A DNA stretch of 6,320 bases from Dialister sp. GTDB taxonomy: Bacteria; Bacillota; Negativicutes; Veillonellales; Dialisteraceae. Position numbers and translations under genes: made by a program. Location: contig JAIJLI010000133.1 in NCBI GenBank assembly GCA_022722495.1, positions 1-6,320 on the forward strand, in the 5' to 3' direction. This document shows, one piece after another, positions 5,081-6,320 of this stretch. Within the stretch, counting starts at the first letter, position 1, and every line of letters starts with the position of its first letter. Below the pieces are notes generated by a model. The model was given only the letters and a program-made list of their open reading frames with translations. It had not been told where the DNA came from and did not search any database.

Positions 5081-6214
5081 ATGATTGATTTCAATTCTCA
5101 TCAATGGATCAAGTACGGTTTTGTTGCTTTTGCAGTGGCCATTGCATTGGCTTCTTTGTTGTTCTCCAACAAATTGGTGCGGGAACTGACCATCGAGGAG
5201 CGCAACAAGATTGAAATCTGGGCAAAAGCCACCGAGCATCTCGCCACCGAAACCGATAACAGCGACATGAACCTTGTGTTGCGGATCTTGCAGGGCAACA
5301 CCACCATTCCGGTTATTTTGTACGACAAATCGAACCGAAGTTTCATTGTCAACAACATCAAACTTCCCGACAAAGGGCGGGACAGGTTTCTTCAAAAGAA
5401 AATGGAGGCATTTTCCAAAAAACGAAATGCCATTGAACTCACCGAACTCAATCAATCTCTTTATTACGATGATTCCTACACGCTCAAGCAGTTGCAGGTT
5501 TTTCCCTATGTGCAGCTGGCGGTGATAGCATTTTTCATCGCGCTGGTGTTCTTCGCCCTTCGCAATTCGTTGAAAGCGCAGCAGAACCGGGTGTGGGTGG
5601 GATTGTCCAAGGAGACGGCACACCAGTTGGGAACGCCGATTTCATCGTTGGTCGCGTGGATCGAGTTTTTGAAGCTGAAAGATATCGATCCCGCTCTATT
5701 GTCCGAAATCGACAAGGACGTGCATCGCTTGGAGATGATTGCCCGGCGTTTCTCGAAGATCGGTTCCGCCACGGATCTCCGGCAGGCAGATTTGCGCGAG
5801 GTTGTCCGCCGATCGTTAGGTTATATGGAAAAGCGGATTTCCGATAAAGTGCGGATCGATCTGGATTTTCCCGAACATGGGGTGACGGTTACCGTGAGCG
5901 AGCCGCTTTTCGATTGGGTGATCGAGAACCTGTTGAAAAATGCGGTGGATGCCATGGGCGGCGAGGGAACGGTTTTGTTCCATATTTCCGAAAGGCGGGG
6001 AAAGGTGCTTTTGGATATTTCCGATACTGGAAAAGGTGTCCCGAAATCACAGTTCAAAACCCTTTTTTATCCCGGATTCACCACCAAGGAGCGTGGTTGG
6101 GGACTTGGCCTGTCGCTTGTGAAGCGGATTGTGGAGGAATACCACAAAGGAAAGATTTTTGTGAAGGAATCGGAGCTTGGGAAAGGAACCACGTTCAGGA
6201 TGGTGCTGAAATGA
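5081..6214 (+). CDS. Membrane-bound sensor histidine kinase
   Basis: This is a two-component sensor that autophosphorylates a histidine and passes the phosphate to a response regulator. The 377 residues show a first membrane helix (about 12-28), an outside region of some 110 residues with no domain I recognise, and a second helix (about 143-160). The dimerisation/phosphoacceptor segment is KETAHQLGTPISSL with His181, and the ATP-binding domain has the N box NLLKNAVDAM (283-292), G1 DTGKG (315-319) and G2 GWGLGLSLV (339-347). There is no clear HAMP domain. The frame is open much further upstream, but ATG 5081 follows the possible promoter and precedes the first membrane helix, and the upstream part would overlap the divergent gene. 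No response regulator is in view, so its partner and signal are unknown. Confidence 0.9.
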   Translation: MIDFNSHQWIKYGFVAFAVAIALASLLFSNKLVRELTIEERNKIEIWAKATEHLATETDNSDMNLVLRILQGNTTIPVILYDKSNRSFIVNNIKLPDKGRDRFLQKKMEAFSKKRNAIELTELNQSLYYDDSYTLKQLQVFPYVQLAVIAFFIALVFFALRNSLKAQQNRVWVGLSKETAHQLGTPISSLVAWIEFLKLKDIDPALLSEIDKDVHRLEMIARRFSKIGSATDLRQADLREVVRRSLGYMEKRISDKVRIDLDFPEHGVTVTVSEPLFDWVIENLLKNAVDAMGGEGTVLFHISERRGKVLLDISDTGKGVPKSQFKTLFYPGFTTKERGWGLGLSLVKRIVEEYHKGKIFVKESELGKGTTFRMVLK

Positions 6215-6307
6215 TTATATATCTTGAGTTCAACTTATAAATGCAACTTTTTGGGTGCGGATAATAAGCAATAAAAACATTTATTTTTCAGAGAGGAAAG
6301 AGAGACA

Positions 6308-6320
6308 ATGTCCCCCTTTC
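6308..6320 (+). CDS. Possible start of the next gene, cut by the window end
   Basis: ATG at 6308 opens a frame reading MSPF to the window edge, preceded by the purine-rich GAGAGGAAAGAGAG (6291-6304). Only four codons are visible, so this is a guess. The stretch 6215-6307 is AT-rich and I see no convincing terminator or promoter in it. Confidence 0.25.

Overview
The window is Bacteroidetes DNA, probably from a Bacteroidales chromosome. The evidence is TAnnTTTG-type promoter boxes, weak or absent Shine-Dalgarno sites, an IS4351-type IS end, and resistance genes (ermF, aadS, an OXA-347-like class D beta-lactamase) known from this phylum. Composition splits the window. The resistance segment is AT-rich (20 of 60 bases are G/C in 1441-1500). 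The recombinase and genes to its right are richer (28 of 60 in 3661-3720, 36 of 60 in 4381-4440).

Layout. 1-116: tail of an IS4351-type transposase and the IS end. 117-917: ermF on the + strand. 918-987: a short stub that reads as the start of a third, broken cassette. 988-2027: a minus-strand cassette carrying the class D beta-lactamase. 2028-3056: a minus-strand cassette carrying aadS. 3057-3227: a regulatory and putative attachment region with three copies of a 12-13 bp repeat and divergent promoters. 3252-3998: a XerC/XerD-like tyrosine recombinase on the + strand that has lost its C-terminal catalytic part. 4066-4905: a secreted xylose-isomerase-like TIM-barrel protein on the minus strand. 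5081-6214: a membrane histidine kinase on the + strand. A possible next gene starts at 6308.

The main finding is an integron-like organisation. The recombinase gene diverges from a repeat-bearing attI-like region. Next to that region lie two single-gene cassettes in the same orientation. Each has a short leader, one ORF and a 134-135 bp imperfect palindrome starting 4-11 nt after the stop codon. The first 10 or 9 bases of each cassette are the exact reverse complement of the first bases of its own palindrome. That is the signature of integron cassettes and attC sites: in the excised circle the two ends pair perfectly. The recombinase, however, lacks the extra segment that IntI integrases carry and looks like an ordinary Bacteroidetes XerC/D relative. 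This therefore looks like an integron analogue built on a non-IntI recombinase. The local recombinase copy is dead, so the array is probably frozen here unless a related enzyme acts in trans.

Together the genes predict resistance to macrolide-lincosamide-streptogramin B drugs, to beta-lactams and possibly to streptomycin. The two genes at the right appear to be ordinary host genes.
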